DNA of 64,000 nucleotides from Variovorax fucosicus (lineage in GTDB: Bacteria > Pseudomonadota > Gammaproteobacteria > Burkholderiales > Burkholderiaceae_C): assembly GCF_030316825.1 (NCBI RefSeq), contig NZ_JASZYU010000001.1, positions 2,480,001 to 2,544,000 of the forward strand, in the 5' to 3' direction. Of the stretch, positions 24,510-32,871 are shown piece after piece. Both the position numbers and the translations under genes were made by a program. Under the pieces are notes generated by a model. That model searched no databases and was not told the DNA's origin. It worked only from the letters and a program-made list of their open reading frames with translations. How positions within the stretch are numbered: position 1 is the stretch's first letter; each line of letters begins with the position of its first letter.

Positions 24510-26006
24510 CTACTTGCCGCCCTTGGCGGACGGCAGTTTCGACACCAGTCGCAGAGACACCGTGAGGCCTTCGAGCTGGTAGTGCGGGCGCAGGAAGAAC
24601 TTGGAGCTGTAGTAACCGGGGTTGCCCTCGATCTCCTCGACCACGATCTCCGCGGCTGCCAGCGGCTTGCGCGATTTGGTTTCTTCCGACGAGTTGGCCG
24701 GATCACCATCGACGTAGTTCATGATCCATTTGTTGAGCCAGCGCTGCATGTCCTCCTTCTCCTTGAAGCTGCCGACCTTGTCGCGCACGATGCACTTGAG
24801 GTAGTGCGCGAAGCGGTTGCAGGCAAAGAGGTAGGGCAGGCGTGCCGCGAGGTTGGCATTGGCGGTGGCGTCCGGGTCGTCGTATTCGGCCGGCTTGTTG
24901 AGCGACTGGGCGCCGATGAAGGCCGCGAAGTCGGAGTTCTTGCGGTGGATCAGCGAGAGCAGGCCGGCTTTCGACAGTTCTGCTTCGCGCCGGTCGCTGA
25001 TGGCGATCTCGGTCGGGCATTTCTGGTCGACGCCACCGTCGTCGCTCGGGAAGGTGTGCAGCGGCAGGTTTTCCACCGCACCACCCGATTCGATGCCGCG
25101 GATGCGCGAACCCCAGCCGTAGAGCTTGTACGAGCGGTTGATGTTGGTGGCCATCGCATAGGCCGCGTTGGCCCAGGCGTAGCGGGTGTGGTCGGCGCCG
25201 GCCACGTCTTCCTCGAAGTCGAACTCCTCGACCGGATTGGTCTTGGCGCCGTAGGGCGTGCGGGCCAGGAAGCGCGGCATGCAGAGGCCAATGTACTTGG
25301 AGTCGTCGGACTCGCGCAGGCTGCGCCAGCCGGCGTATTCGGGCGTGCTGAAGATCTTGGTCAGGTCGCGCGGGTTCGCGAGCTCCTGCCACGACTCCAT
25401 CTGCATCAGGTTGGGGCTGGCGCCGGTGATGAAGGGTGCATGCGCGGAGGCCGCGATCTTGGCCATTTCACCGAGCAGCTCGACATCGGGCGGGCTCTGG
25501 TCGAAGTGGTAGTCGCCGACGATGGCGCCGAAGGGCTCGCCGCCGAACTGGCCGTATTCCTGCTCGTAGATCTTCTTGAAGAGCGGGCTTTGGTCCCAGG
25601 CCGCGCCCTTGAACTTCTTCAGGGTCTTGTGCAGCTCCTTCTTCGAGACGTCCATCACCCGGATCTTGAGGTTCTCGTCGCTCTCGGTGTTGTTCACCAT
25701 GTAGTGCAGGCCACGCCATGCGCTTTCGAGCTTCTGGAACTCCTCGTTGTGCAGGATCTGGTTGATCTGCTCGGTGAGCTTGGCGTCGATCGCGGCGATC
25801 ATGGCCTGGATCGACTTGGTCACGTCCTTGCCGATCACGGTGCTGTTGCTCAGCGCCTGCTGCGCCAGCGTGAGCACGGCCGCTTCGACCGCGCTCTTGG
25901 CTTCGTCGCTGCGCGGCTTGAATTCCTTTTGCAGGAGCGATGAAAAGTCGCTCCCCGCAAACTCGACGTCTTTCAGTGCGCTCTGCTGTTCGAGTGCTTC
26001 GGCCAT
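24510..26006 (-). CDS. tssC: T6SS sheath large subunit TssC (VipB/ImpC)
   Basis: A 498-residue TssC, the large sheath protein. Family features include AIDAKLTEQINQILHNEEF, ESAWRGLHYMVNNTE, FGAIVGDYHFDQSPPD, the GLCMPRFLARTPYG block and the C-terminal PGYYSSKFFLRPHYQLEG. The length is standard. It follows tssB after 35 bases on the same strand. With TssB it polymerises around Hcp and contracts to drive secretion. Confidence 0.96.
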   Translation of the reverse strand: MAEALEQQSALKDVEFAGSDFSSLLQKEFKPRSDEAKSAVEAAVLTLAQQALSNSTVIGKDVTKSIQAMIAAIDAKLTEQINQILHNEEFQKLESAWRGLHYMVNNTESDENLKIRVMDVSKKELHKTLKKFKGAAWDQSPLFKKIYEQEYGQFGGEPFGAIVGDYHFDQSPPDVELLGEMAKIAASAHAPFITGASPNLMQMESWQELANPRDLTKIFSTPEYAGWRSLRESDDSKYIGLCMPRFLARTPYGAKTNPVEEFDFEEDVAGADHTRYAWANAAYAMATNINRSYKLYGWGSRIRGIESGGAVENLPLHTFPSDDGGVDQKCPTEIAISDRREAELSKAGLLSLIHRKNSDFAAFIGAQSLNKPAEYDDPDATANANLAARLPYLFACNRFAHYLKCIVRDKVGSFKEKEDMQRWLNKWIMNYVDGDPANSSEETKSRKPLAAAEIVVEEIEGNPGYYSSKFFLRPHYQLEGLTVSLRLVSKLPSAKGGK

Positions 26007-26041
26007 GATGCTTTCTCCTCGTGATCGGAATGGGGGTGTGG

Positions 26042-26560
26042 TCAGGCGGCCGGTGCGGCGGCGCCGTCTTCAGGCTTCTTGCTCGCAGCCAGGGTGGCGA
26101 GCAGCGCCGGGTCTTCCAGCACCTTGGCCAGCAGGTCTTCGGCGCCGCCCTTGCCGTCCATGTAGGTCACGAGGTTCGACAACTGCGTGCGCGCCTCGAG
26201 CAGCTTCTTGAGCGCATCGACCTTGGTCGCCACCGCGGCGGGCGAGAAGTCGTCCATGTTCTCGAAAGTGATGTCCACCTTCAGGTCGCCTTCGCCGGTG
26301 AGCGTGTTCGGCACCGAGAACGCGGCGCGCGGCTTCATGGCCTTCATGCGCGAGTCGAAGTTGTCGGTGTCGATCTCGAGGAACTTGCGGTCACCCACCG
26401 GCGCCAGCGGATCGGCGGGCTTGCCGGACAGGTCGGCCAGCACGCCCATCACGAAGGGCAACTGCACCTTCTTCTCCGCACCGTAGAGCTCCACGTCGTA
26501 TTCGATCTGAACCCGTGGCGCCCGGTTGCGGGCGATGAATTTCTGACTGCTCTTGGCCAT
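26042..26560 (-). CDS. tssB: T6SS sheath small subunit TssB (VipA/ImpB)
   Basis: A 172-residue TssB. Characteristic sequences are SQKFIARNRAPRVQIEYDVE at the start, LPFVMGVLADLSGKP, and FLEIDTDNFDSRMKAMKPR. The C-terminal helix region, which ClpV recognises in homologues, ends in an Ala-rich tail. The start is ATG 26560. It sits between tssA and tssC on the minus strand, in the common A-B-C-hcp order. Confidence 0.96.
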   Translation of the reverse strand: MAKSSQKFIARNRAPRVQIEYDVELYGAEKKVQLPFVMGVLADLSGKPADPLAPVGDRKFLEIDTDNFDSRMKAMKPRAAFSVPNTLTGEGDLKVDITFENMDDFSPAAVATKVDALKKLLEARTQLSNLVTYMDGKGGAEDLLAKVLEDPALLATLAASKKPEDGAAAPAA

Positions 26561-26606
26561 GGAAATGCTCCTTGCGGTTGGGTGCGACGGGTCGCTGAAA
26601 AAAACT

Positions 26607-27635
26607 TCATTCCGACGGGCGCTTGCCCGTCACGGTTTCGATGGTGTCGAGCGCGTTGGGCGCCAGGTTGGCCATGATTTCGAAGAAGCTCACGCCGATG
26701 AGCTTCTTGGCGCGTTCGATCAGGAGCGGCGCCGGGTTGCCCGGTTCAGTCTGCTCCAGGTAGCGGATCACGCGGTCGAGCATCTGGATCGCGTCCTGGC
26801 GCGTCGTGATGTCTCCGCGTGCGGCAGCGGGCCGCGCCGCTGCCGGTGCCTCGGCCGAATCGGACGCGGCCGGAGCCTCTTCGGCTTCGGCGCTGCTGCC
26901 GACGACTGCGCTGCAGGCTTGGCGCAAGGCCATGCCGATGCGTCGCAGCTGCACGAGCTCGATCGCGTCGGAGCGGCCGGTGCGCTCGCTCAGCAGGGTC
27001 TGCAGCCGGGTGACCAGGGCCGGCACGCCGAGCAGCGTCTGCACGACCTCTGGATGCTCGGCCTGGATCTCGACCAGTGCGCCGTGCACTTGCGCCGCCG
27101 AGTACGTGGCCTCGGTGCCGACGGCCGCCAGCACGTTCTGTGCGATCGCGATGTCACGGATCCTGATCGGCCCGACGCCCCGCGCCACGCCCACGCCGGC
27201 CTCGTAGAAATCGCGCAGCACCATGCTTTCGTCGGTGAGCGGGGCCAGCGCGTTGAGCCGCATCGTGGGGTCGTTGTCGTCGTCGGCATCCAGCTTTGGA
27301 TGTATGCCGTCCCAGAAGGTGTCGAGCAGGCCCGTGAGCAACTGCATGCCGAAAGTGAAGCCGGTCACGCCCTGCAGGCGGGTCGACGCGCGCAGCAGCA
27401 GCACCGCGGCGCGAACGTCCTTGGCACGGCGCAGCAACGCCTGCGCCTGGTCCGACACCGTGCGCCACTCGGGTTCCACGGCGGGGATGACGGTATCGCC
27501 GAACTGTTGTTCAGGCTTGCCCTGGGCCGCCGAATCGAGCGCCGTGAAGGCTGGGTCGTACTCAAGATCTTCGCCGGTCGGCGATGCCTCGCTGATGGGT
27601 GCCTGCAAGGCCTCGACGAGTTCGGGTGTCAGCAT
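26607..27635 (-). CDS. tssA: T6SS cap/priming protein TssA (ImpA)
   Basis: A 342-residue ImpA-family protein. The N-terminal ImpA_N region carries EASPTGEDLEYDPAF, then VLLLRASTRLQGVTGF and LLDTFWDGIHPKLDADDDNDP. A variable Ala/Glu-rich linker (about 230-260) is followed by a short helical C-terminal region that includes SFFEIMANLAPNALDTIE. TssA organises the baseplate and sheath assembly. It heads the minus-strand tssA-tssB-tssC-hcp operon, with a sigma-70-like promoter just upstream. Confidence 0.94.
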   Translation of the reverse strand: MLTPELVEALQAPISEASPTGEDLEYDPAFTALDSAAQGKPEQQFGDTVIPAVEPEWRTVSDQAQALLRRAKDVRAAVLLLRASTRLQGVTGFTFGMQLLTGLLDTFWDGIHPKLDADDDNDPTMRLNALAPLTDESMVLRDFYEAGVGVARGVGPIRIRDIAIAQNVLAAVGTEATYSAAQVHGALVEIQAEHPEVVQTLLGVPALVTRLQTLLSERTGRSDAIELVQLRRIGMALRQACSAVVGSSAEAEEAPAASDSAEAPAAARPAAARGDITTRQDAIQMLDRVIRYLEQTEPGNPAPLLIERAKKLIGVSFFEIMANLAPNALDTIETVTGKRPSE

Positions 27636-27636
27636 G

Positions 27637-27664
27637 TTGCCTGTTCAAATTGACTGGTGATAAT
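27637..27664 (+). promoter_or_regulatory. Candidate sigma-70 promoter of tssJ
   Basis: TTGCCT (27637-27642) and GATAAT (27659-27664) with a 16-base spacer, 43 bases before the tssJ ATG. It faces the tssA promoter and shares the ATAAT bases with it. Confidence 0.45.
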
Positions 27665-27688
27665 CAAAGATGCGTAGACACCGGTCAA
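27660..27688 (-). promoter_or_regulatory. Candidate sigma-70 promoter of tssABC-hcp
   Basis: On the minus strand TTGACC (27688-27683) and GATTAT (27665-27660) are separated by 17 bases, about 25 bases before the tssA start. The -10 overlaps that of the divergent candidate for tssJ, so the two may compete. Seen by eye only. Confidence 0.45.
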
Positions 27689-27706
27689 TGCAACGAAGGG
27701 AATAGC

Positions 27707-28198
27707 ATGAGAGTCCTTGGTACACGCCGTTTGCCCTATGGCCGTTCTCTCGCCGCTGCCTTGCTGGTGGCGTGGATGCTTGCAGGCTGCGCCAAGCCGC
27801 CCGTCGTGATCGTGACGCCGGTGGCCATGACGGTGGCGGCCGGCGCCGACGCCAACCCCGATGCGCGCGGCCGCGCTTCGCCGCTCACGGTTCGCGTCTA
27901 CGCGCTCAAGTCGGCCGGCCCGTTCGAAGCAGCCGACTTCTTCTCGCTGTTCGAAAAAGACACGGCCACGCTCGGCGCCGAACTGGTGCAGCGCGAAGAG
28001 ATGCTGCTGCGCCCCGGCGAAAGCAAGAAGATCGAGATGACCTTGCCGGCCGATGCCAAGGCGATCGGCGTGATGGCGGCCTACCGCGATCTGGATCGCG
28101 CGCGCTGGCGCGAGGTGCGGGCGGTCGAGCCCGGCAAGCCGCTGGTGCTGACCGTGACCCTCGGCGCCCGCCAGATCAGGATCGACCCCGCGAAGTAA
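27707..28198 (+). CDS. tssJ: T6SS outer-membrane lipoprotein TssJ
   Basis: A 163-residue lipoprotein. The signal sequence ends in the lipobox LAGC, with the lipidated Cys about residue 27. The mature part has SPLTVRVYALKSAGPFEAADFFSLFEKD and the strand DLDRARWREV, both typical of TssJ. It anchors the TssJLM membrane complex to the outer membrane. ATG 27707 has GAAGGGAA upstream. It is alone on the plus strand between the divergent tssA operon and the convergent tssL/tssM-like pair. Confidence 0.92.
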   Translation: MRVLGTRRLPYGRSLAAALLVAWMLAGCAKPPVVIVTPVAMTVAAGADANPDARGRASPLTVRVYALKSAGPFEAADFFSLFEKDTATLGAELVQREEMLLRPGESKKIEMTLPADAKAIGVMAAYRDLDRARWREVRAVEPGKPLVLTVTLGARQIRIDPAK

Positions 28199-28212
28199 CG
28201 GGAAGGCGCGCT

Positions 28213-29241
28213 TCACCGGAGCTGCCGCGCCGGGCGCGCCAGCGACTGGTCGTCCGGCAGAAAGCGCTGGAACAGGTCGGTGGCAAACGCGCCCTGGTCC
28301 GCCTCCGACGCGGCGGCCGTCAGGTAGAGGCCGCGCCATGGCGCACCCGCTCCCGGCGCGAATAGCTGATCGACCAGTGCGGCCAGATCCGCTTGCAGCG
28401 CCACCACCTGCTCGACCCAGCGAAGAATCGCCAGGCGCGCTGCCGGATCGGGCTGGTCGCGCACCAGCGCCATGCCCAGCGCCTGAAGCCGCGCCGACAG
28501 CGGCGCAAACAACGCGTCAAGGCGCGGTGCGCCGCCGCCGCTGCCGGCATCCGGTTCGATGAAGCAGTGACCCAGCGCCTGTGCGAGGACCTCCGGTTGC
28601 AGTCCGGCGCGCACCTCGGCATAACCCTGCAAGCGCTCGAGCCCGGTGACCACCACGTAGACCGGCAATTGCAGCTGCAGCAACTGCGCTGCTTCCCGTG
28701 CCAGTGCTGCGAGCCTGCGCGGCGCCTGCGGCAGTGCCTTCGCAGCGACGCACACCACCACGCCGTTCAGCGGCAAGGCCGGGCGTTGTTCGGCCAGCGT
28801 CAGGAGCCCCTGGAGCCAGAGGCTGCGCGCCCCGCTGTCTGCTGTGTCTTCGGCGATGCCGGGGCCGGGCGCGATGGCGGTCATGGCGGGCTGCGTCCAG
28901 GCCTGCCAGGGTGTGGATGCGGTTTCCTTCTGTGGCAGGGCATTGCCGGCCTGAAGCAGTCCCGCCACGTTGGCGGCTGCGTCACCGACAAAGAGGAATC
29001 GGGGATGCAGCGCATCGGATGTGCCCGGCGCGGTGCCTGCAGGCGGTGGCGCAGCTGGCGGTGTATCGGCGGCACCGTGGCCGAGTTCGGCAAGACGCGT
29101 GTGCAGCAACCGGCGGCGTTGCCAGCGCCGATGCCCGAGCGTCCACCACCAGAGCAGTGCGAAGCCGACCGCGCAGCCCAGGGGCAGCAGCCAGAATTGC
29201 GCGGGCAGCGAGTGCAGGACTTGATCGAGCGTGGTGGCCAT
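28213..29241 (-). CDS. Short TssM/IcmF-like protein without the periplasmic half
   Basis: A 342-residue protein. One transmembrane segment lies at about 14-36 (FWLLPLGCAVGFALLWWW). The rest resembles the cytoplasmic N-terminal domain of TssM: LPLNGVVVCVAAKAL matches the rPinGvl strand, LPVYVVVTGLERLQGY matches the PVYvlfTkcDll G4-like motif, and RGLYLTAAASEADQGAF matches RGvyftSa. The Walker A lysine motif GxxGxGKT is not present (HPRFLFVGDAAANVAGLL is found instead). A full TssM is about 1100-1200 residues with a large periplasmic part, all of which is absent here. It follows tssL after four bases. It could be a truncated TssM or a distinct accessory protein of this T6SS type. Confidence 0.62.
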   Translation of the reverse strand: MATTLDQVLHSLPAQFWLLPLGCAVGFALLWWWTLGHRRWQRRRLLHTRLAELGHGAADTPPAAPPPAGTAPGTSDALHPRFLFVGDAAANVAGLLQAGNALPQKETASTPWQAWTQPAMTAIAPGPGIAEDTADSGARSLWLQGLLTLAEQRPALPLNGVVVCVAAKALPQAPRRLAALAREAAQLLQLQLPVYVVVTGLERLQGYAEVRAGLQPEVLAQALGHCFIEPDAGSGGGAPRLDALFAPLSARLQALGMALVRDQPDPAARLAILRWVEQVVALQADLAALVDQLFAPGAGAPWRGLYLTAAASEADQGAFATDLFQRFLPDDQSLARPARQLR

Positions 29242-29245
29242 GTTC

Positions 29246-30571
29246 TCAGCGCTCGGTGGTTTCCAGGAACACGAACTCGGCGACCGGCCGCTCCGGATCC
29301 TTGTTGGCCGTCAACGATCCGCGCAGGCGCAGCAGGTAGTCGGAGGCCAGCTCGAAGGGCGGCCGGTCGGCGTTTTCGCTGAACGCCAATGGCGAGGCGA
29401 GCGCCGTCACCAGCACGGTGCCGAACGGCGGGCTGACCAGCCAGCTCGAAGGAATGTCCTGGCCCAGCTCGACCTGCTCGCCAGCGGCGAGCCGCCGTGG
29501 GCTGCGCCCGGCGTTGAAATGCAGCACCGAGCCATCGGCCGTGTAGTAGTCCACCCACAGGTGGCCATCGAAGTTGGGCTGCGTCACTTGCAGCAGCACC
29601 AACTCGCCCTCGCGCAGCCGGCCATCGCGGGCGCTCTTGACGTTGATGGCCAGGCCGCGCTGCTTGTCGCGGTTGCGTGCCTGGTAGGGCTTCAGCATGG
29701 CCACCACTTCGCAATGCGGCCACACGCGCAATGCCAGTGCGACGTTCGCCGACTTCACGCCGGGCAGCGCCGCGATCTCGCCGCGCACGCGCTCCAAGTC
29801 AGCGGGCAGCGAGACGAAGCCGCGCACCTCGGCGACCCCGCCGTCGGAAACCGTGGCGGAGAGATCCGCGCAGGCGTAGGCCTGGAGCCGCTGGTCGACG
29901 CGCTGCGCCAGCAGTGACGACATGTCGCGGGGCCCGGTCAGCAACAGCCAGAGCAGGGTGACCAGTGGTGTCAGCAGCGCCAGCGCCGCGCCGGCCCGCA
30001 GGATCGAACGTTCGCGCTGCTCGGGCTGCCGCAGCGTCGGCGGGGCGGGGGCCGCATAGGGTTGCGGCGTGATGTGATCCTGCGCGAGCGTCGCCAGGGT
30101 CAGCGGCGGCACCGCCAGTTGCTGGCCGTGCAGCGCCTTGAGCTTGCCGAGTTCGCCGCTGTCGTTGCTCTCGAAGTAATACTGGCCGGTGAAGCCGTTC
30201 GCCAGGGCGTACCAATAGACCTCGCGCAACTCGCCATCCTCGGCTTGCAGCGCAGAGAGGTGGTGGAAGAACTCGCTGTGCGCGTTGTTGGAGTTGAAAA
30301 GCTGCACCTGCAGCGGCGTGGTGCGGGCGTTCCAGTCCGGGTCGCGCGCGAGGATCTCGTCGAGCCACGCGACCAGCGCGAACGAGGCCGATTCGAGTTC
30401 GCCGGGGCGATGCCCCGCCGCGGTAGCGTGCTCGCGCGCCCGCTCGAGCAGGTCCAGCGCCTGCTTCTGCGTGTCGCCGACCGATGCATGAGGGTGTCGT
30501 GCCTGGATTGCCGCATCCAGTTCGAGACCGAGCGAGAACAGTGGGCGGAAGAAATCGAGCAGGCGAGGCAT
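29246..30571 (-). CDS. tssL: T6SS inner-membrane protein TssL (DotU) with extended periplasmic region
   Basis: A 441-residue protein. Residues 1-190 are DotU/TssL (ALVAWLDEILARDPDW, LFNSNNAHSEFFHHLSAL, LREVYWYALANGFTGQYYF). The transmembrane segment is at about 193-212. After it, in the periplasm, come a BON-like module (about 225-285) and a DUF4384-like beta domain (about 305-440, with LVLLQVTQPNFDGHLWVDYYTADG). Classical TssL ends soon after the membrane or carries an OmpA-type domain, so this fusion is unusual. The caspase protein of this locus carries the same type of C-terminal domain. Start ATG 30571. Confidence 0.85.
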   Translation of the reverse strand: MPRLLDFFRPLFSLGLELDAAIQARHPHASVGDTQKQALDLLERAREHATAAGHRPGELESASFALVAWLDEILARDPDWNARTTPLQVQLFNSNNAHSEFFHHLSALQAEDGELREVYWYALANGFTGQYYFESNDSGELGKLKALHGQQLAVPPLTLATLAQDHITPQPYAAPAPPTLRQPEQRERSILRAGAALALLTPLVTLLWLLLTGPRDMSSLLAQRVDQRLQAYACADLSATVSDGGVAEVRGFVSLPADLERVRGEIAALPGVKSANVALALRVWPHCEVVAMLKPYQARNRDKQRGLAINVKSARDGRLREGELVLLQVTQPNFDGHLWVDYYTADGSVLHFNAGRSPRRLAAGEQVELGQDIPSSWLVSPPFGTVLVTALASPLAFSENADRPPFELASDYLLRLRGSLTANKDPERPVAEFVFLETTER

Positions 30572-30736
30572 GGATGCTCGCGGCTACCCTTCGATGGCGG
30601 GAGCGTCGTGTTTGCGCCGGTGTCGATGGCACATGCCGTGATCCCCGTCCATGTAGAAGTGCGACCAATTCTTTCAATGGCACCGGACGCGCACCATATC
30701 GCTTGGGGACTATGTCGTTCGGGCGGAGCAATTGGC

Positions 30737-30765
30737 TTGCTGCGCGCGGCAATCACCGCTATCTT
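30737..30765 (+). promoter_or_regulatory. Candidate promoter of the NarL-type regulator
   Basis: TTGCTG (30737-30742) and TATCTT (30760-30765) with a 17-base spacer, 35 bases ahead of ATG 30800. The remaining part of the 228-base divergent intergenic region shows nothing else I can identify. Confidence 0.4.
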
Positions 30766-30799
30766 CGGTCGAGTTAACAATTGCTGCCGGGGGTGCCCC

Positions 30800-31483
30800 A
30801 TGAAAATCCTGATCGCCGATGACCACCGGCTCGTCATCGAAGCGGTCAAGGCCAAGCTGGCGGAGATCGAGCCCGACATCGAGTTCGTGCTCGCCATGAG
30901 CGTCGACGAGTTGCTCGCTGGCGCCTCCGATGAACTCGACCTGGCCGTGATCGACCTCAACATGCCCGGCGCCGATGGCCAGGCGCACATCGAGGAAATC
31001 CGCCGCCGCCACCCGGCCGTGCCTGTGATCGTGCTGTCGGGCTACGAAGATCCGGCGGTCATGCGCAGCGCGCTCGAGCGTGGCGTGCTCGGCTTCATTC
31101 CGAAGGCCTATTCGCCGGAAGTCATGATTTCAGCGGTTCGGCTGGTGCTGGCCGGCGGTGTGTATGTGCCGCCGATGATGCTGTCGGCCTTGCCGCCGGG
31201 CATCGTGGCCGGCGTGCCGGCCAAGACCACGACCGACACGGCGGCGCCGCGCCCTGCCAGTGCGCAGACGCTCGAACACCTGCGCAACGTGCTGACCGAG
31301 CGTCAGGTCGAAGTGCTGCAACTCCTGTCCCAGGGCAAGCCCAACAAGCTGATCGGCCGCGCGCTTGGCATCAGCGAAGGCACGGTCAAGATTCATCTGG
31401 CGGCGATCTTCCGCGCGCTCAATGTCCGCAATCGCACCGAGGCGGTGGTGGCTGCGCAGACGCTGACCGAAGCCCAGATGTAG
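30800..31483 (+). CDS. NarL/FixJ-type response regulator
   Basis: A 227-residue two-domain regulator. The receiver domain is 1-120, with acidic Asp7 and Asp8, phosphoacceptor Asp52 in IDLNMPG, Ser/Thr in VLSGYE and Lys in IPKAY. A linker follows. The LuxR-type helix-turn-helix is at about 160-222 (LTERQVEVLQLLSQGKPNKLIGRALGI split as usual, then SEGTVKIHLAAIFRALNVRN). It has no kinase gene next to it. It diverges from the tssL gene and might regulate the T6SS, but nothing in the sequence proves this. Confidence 0.92.
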   Translation: MKILIADDHRLVIEAVKAKLAEIEPDIEFVLAMSVDELLAGASDELDLAVIDLNMPGADGQAHIEEIRRRHPAVPVIVLSGYEDPAVMRSALERGVLGFIPKAYSPEVMISAVRLVLAGGVYVPPMMLSALPPGIVAGVPAKTTTDTAAPRPASAQTLEHLRNVLTERQVEVLQLLSQGKPNKLIGRALGISEGTVKIHLAAIFRALNVRNRTEAVVAAQTLTEAQM

Positions 31484-31502
31484 TCCGGCTGCAGCGGGCG
31501 CT

Positions 31503-32210
31503 ATGCTCGCCCGCATGATTCCGGATCTTTCCCGCTTCGACGCCGCGATCGTCGATCTCGACGGCACCATGGTCGACACGCTCGGCGATTTCGTCGTGGC
31601 GCTGAACCTGATGCTGGCCGACCTCGGGTTGCCGAAGGTGGCGCCCGAGACCGTCAGGCCACTGGTCGGCAAGGGCTCGGAACACCTGATTCTTTCGGTG
31701 CTCGACCACGTGCTGGCGCCCGCGCAAGCGTCCGCAGTGCAGCAGCGCTTCGATGCGGCCTGGGCGCGCTATCAGCATCACTACAGCCACGTCAACGGCC
31801 TGCATTCGGCCGTGTACCCGGGCGTGGTCGAGGGTCTGCGGGCGCTGCGTTCGCACGGACTTCGGCTCGCCTGCCTCACCAACAAGCCCACCGCCTTCGC
31901 CAAGGTACTGCTGGCGGCCAAGGGCCTCGACGGCTTTTTCGCCACCGTGTTCGGCGGCGATGCATTCGAGCGCAAGAAGCCCGACCCGTTGCCCTTGCGC
32001 AAGACCTGCGAGGCGCTCGGCAGCAAGCCGGCGCGCACGCTGATGCTCGGCGATTCGAGCAACGATGCGCGCGCCGCGCGCGCGGCGGGTTGCCCGGTGG
32101 TGCTGGTGAGCTACGGCTACAACCACGGCGAGCCGGTGCGCGGCGTCGACGCCGACGGTTTTGTCGACTCGCTGGAAGAGCTCAGCTCTTTCCGAGCAGC
32201 GCGTCCTTGA
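31503..32210 (+). CDS. gph: Phosphoglycolate phosphatase, HAD family
   Basis: A HAD-type hydrolase of 235 residues (231 if ATG 31515 is used). Motif I is DLDGTMVDT, motif II is LACLTNKP, a Lys lies in KKPDPLPL, and motif IV is MLGDSSNDARAA. Gph removes phosphate from 2-phosphoglycolate, a product of DNA repair and oxygenase side reactions. In Comamonadaceae and related bacteria gph commonly stands just ahead of trpE. The last 29 bases overlap the end of the convergent next gene. Confidence 0.9.
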   Translation: MLARMIPDLSRFDAAIVDLDGTMVDTLGDFVVALNLMLADLGLPKVAPETVRPLVGKGSEHLILSVLDHVLAPAQASAVQQRFDAAWARYQHHYSHVNGLHSAVYPGVVEGLRALRSHGLRLACLTNKPTAFAKVLLAAKGLDGFFATVFGGDAFERKKPDPLPLRKTCEALGSKPARTLMLGDSSNDARAARAAGCPVVLVSYGYNHGEPVRGVDADGFVDSLEELSSFRAARP

Positions 32211-32781
32211 GCTTCCAGTCGGCCGGTGCCGGGCCGAGCCAGATGCGCATCAGCGCGTTGAAGAAGGCGGCCTCCTTGATCGGCTCGCCCTGCGCAACGC
32301 CCCGCACCGTTATCACCGTGCCGGTGCCCGGCAGCCAGTCGATGGTGAAGGTGTCTCCGGTCTTGAGCACCTTCTGGTCGGCAAACATCTGGCCCATGCG
32401 CAGCAGGCCGGGCACCAGTTGTGCGAACTCGCTGCGTGGCGAGTTGTCTTCGACGCCGCGCGTGAACAGCTTGCCGAGCTCGTTCGCCTCGATGTCGCGC
32501 AGCATCGTGATGGTCATGCGCTTCGGCCCGGTGGCGGCCAGCACTTCTTCGGGCGTGCCGGCCTTCTGGCCCAGGTAGAGGCCGGCGGTGTAGACCTTGA
32601 ATACGGCCTTGTAGCGGACGCCGGCGCCGTTGAGCTGCAGCTTGCTGCCGCGCAGTTCGATGCCGTCTTCGAGTTTGACGCCTGCGACGTCGACCTGGGC
32701 GGCCGACGCGCCGAGCGTGCAGAGGGAAGCCACCGCAAGCAGGATCGCAGGGATCGAGCGCTGGAAGGCAGACTGGAGCAT
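32182..32781 (-). CDS. Exported chalcone-isomerase-like protein
   Basis: A 199-residue protein. The N-terminus MLQSAFQRSIPAILLAVASL to GASAA is a signal peptide. The mature part has the CHI-like fold signature: VAGVKLEDGIELRGSKLQLNG, YKAVFKVYTAGLYLGQKA and TITMLRDIEANELGKLF. Bacterial members of this family are not known to make flavonoids, and their role is unclear. ATG 32781 was chosen over longer forms because AAGGA stands seven bases before it and the signal peptide starts there. It diverges from the trp operon. Confidence 0.82.
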   Translation of the reverse strand: MLQSAFQRSIPAILLAVASLCTLGASAAQVDVAGVKLEDGIELRGSKLQLNGAGVRYKAVFKVYTAGLYLGQKAGTPEEVLAATGPKRMTITMLRDIEANELGKLFTRGVEDNSPRSEFAQLVPGLLRMGQMFADQKVLKTGDTFTIDWLPGTGTVITVRGVAQGEPIKEAAFFNALMRIWLGPAPADWKLKDALLGKS

Positions 32782-32833
32782 GGGTTTGTCCTTGGTTATG
32801 GAAACGAGCGACTCCATCCCTGAATGTATCAAT

Positions 32834-32862
32834 TTGTACACGTATTGTCGCTCAGCTAAACT
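32834..32862 (+). promoter_or_regulatory. Candidate trp operon promoter
   Basis: TTGTAC (32834-32839) and TAAACT (32857-32862) with a 17-base spacer. Predicted transcription would begin near 32869-32872, at or just before the ATG of the candidate leader peptide, so that short message would be nearly leaderless. About 200 transcribed bases would separate it from trpE. Confidence 0.5.
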
Positions 32863-32871
32863 CCGCGCTCC

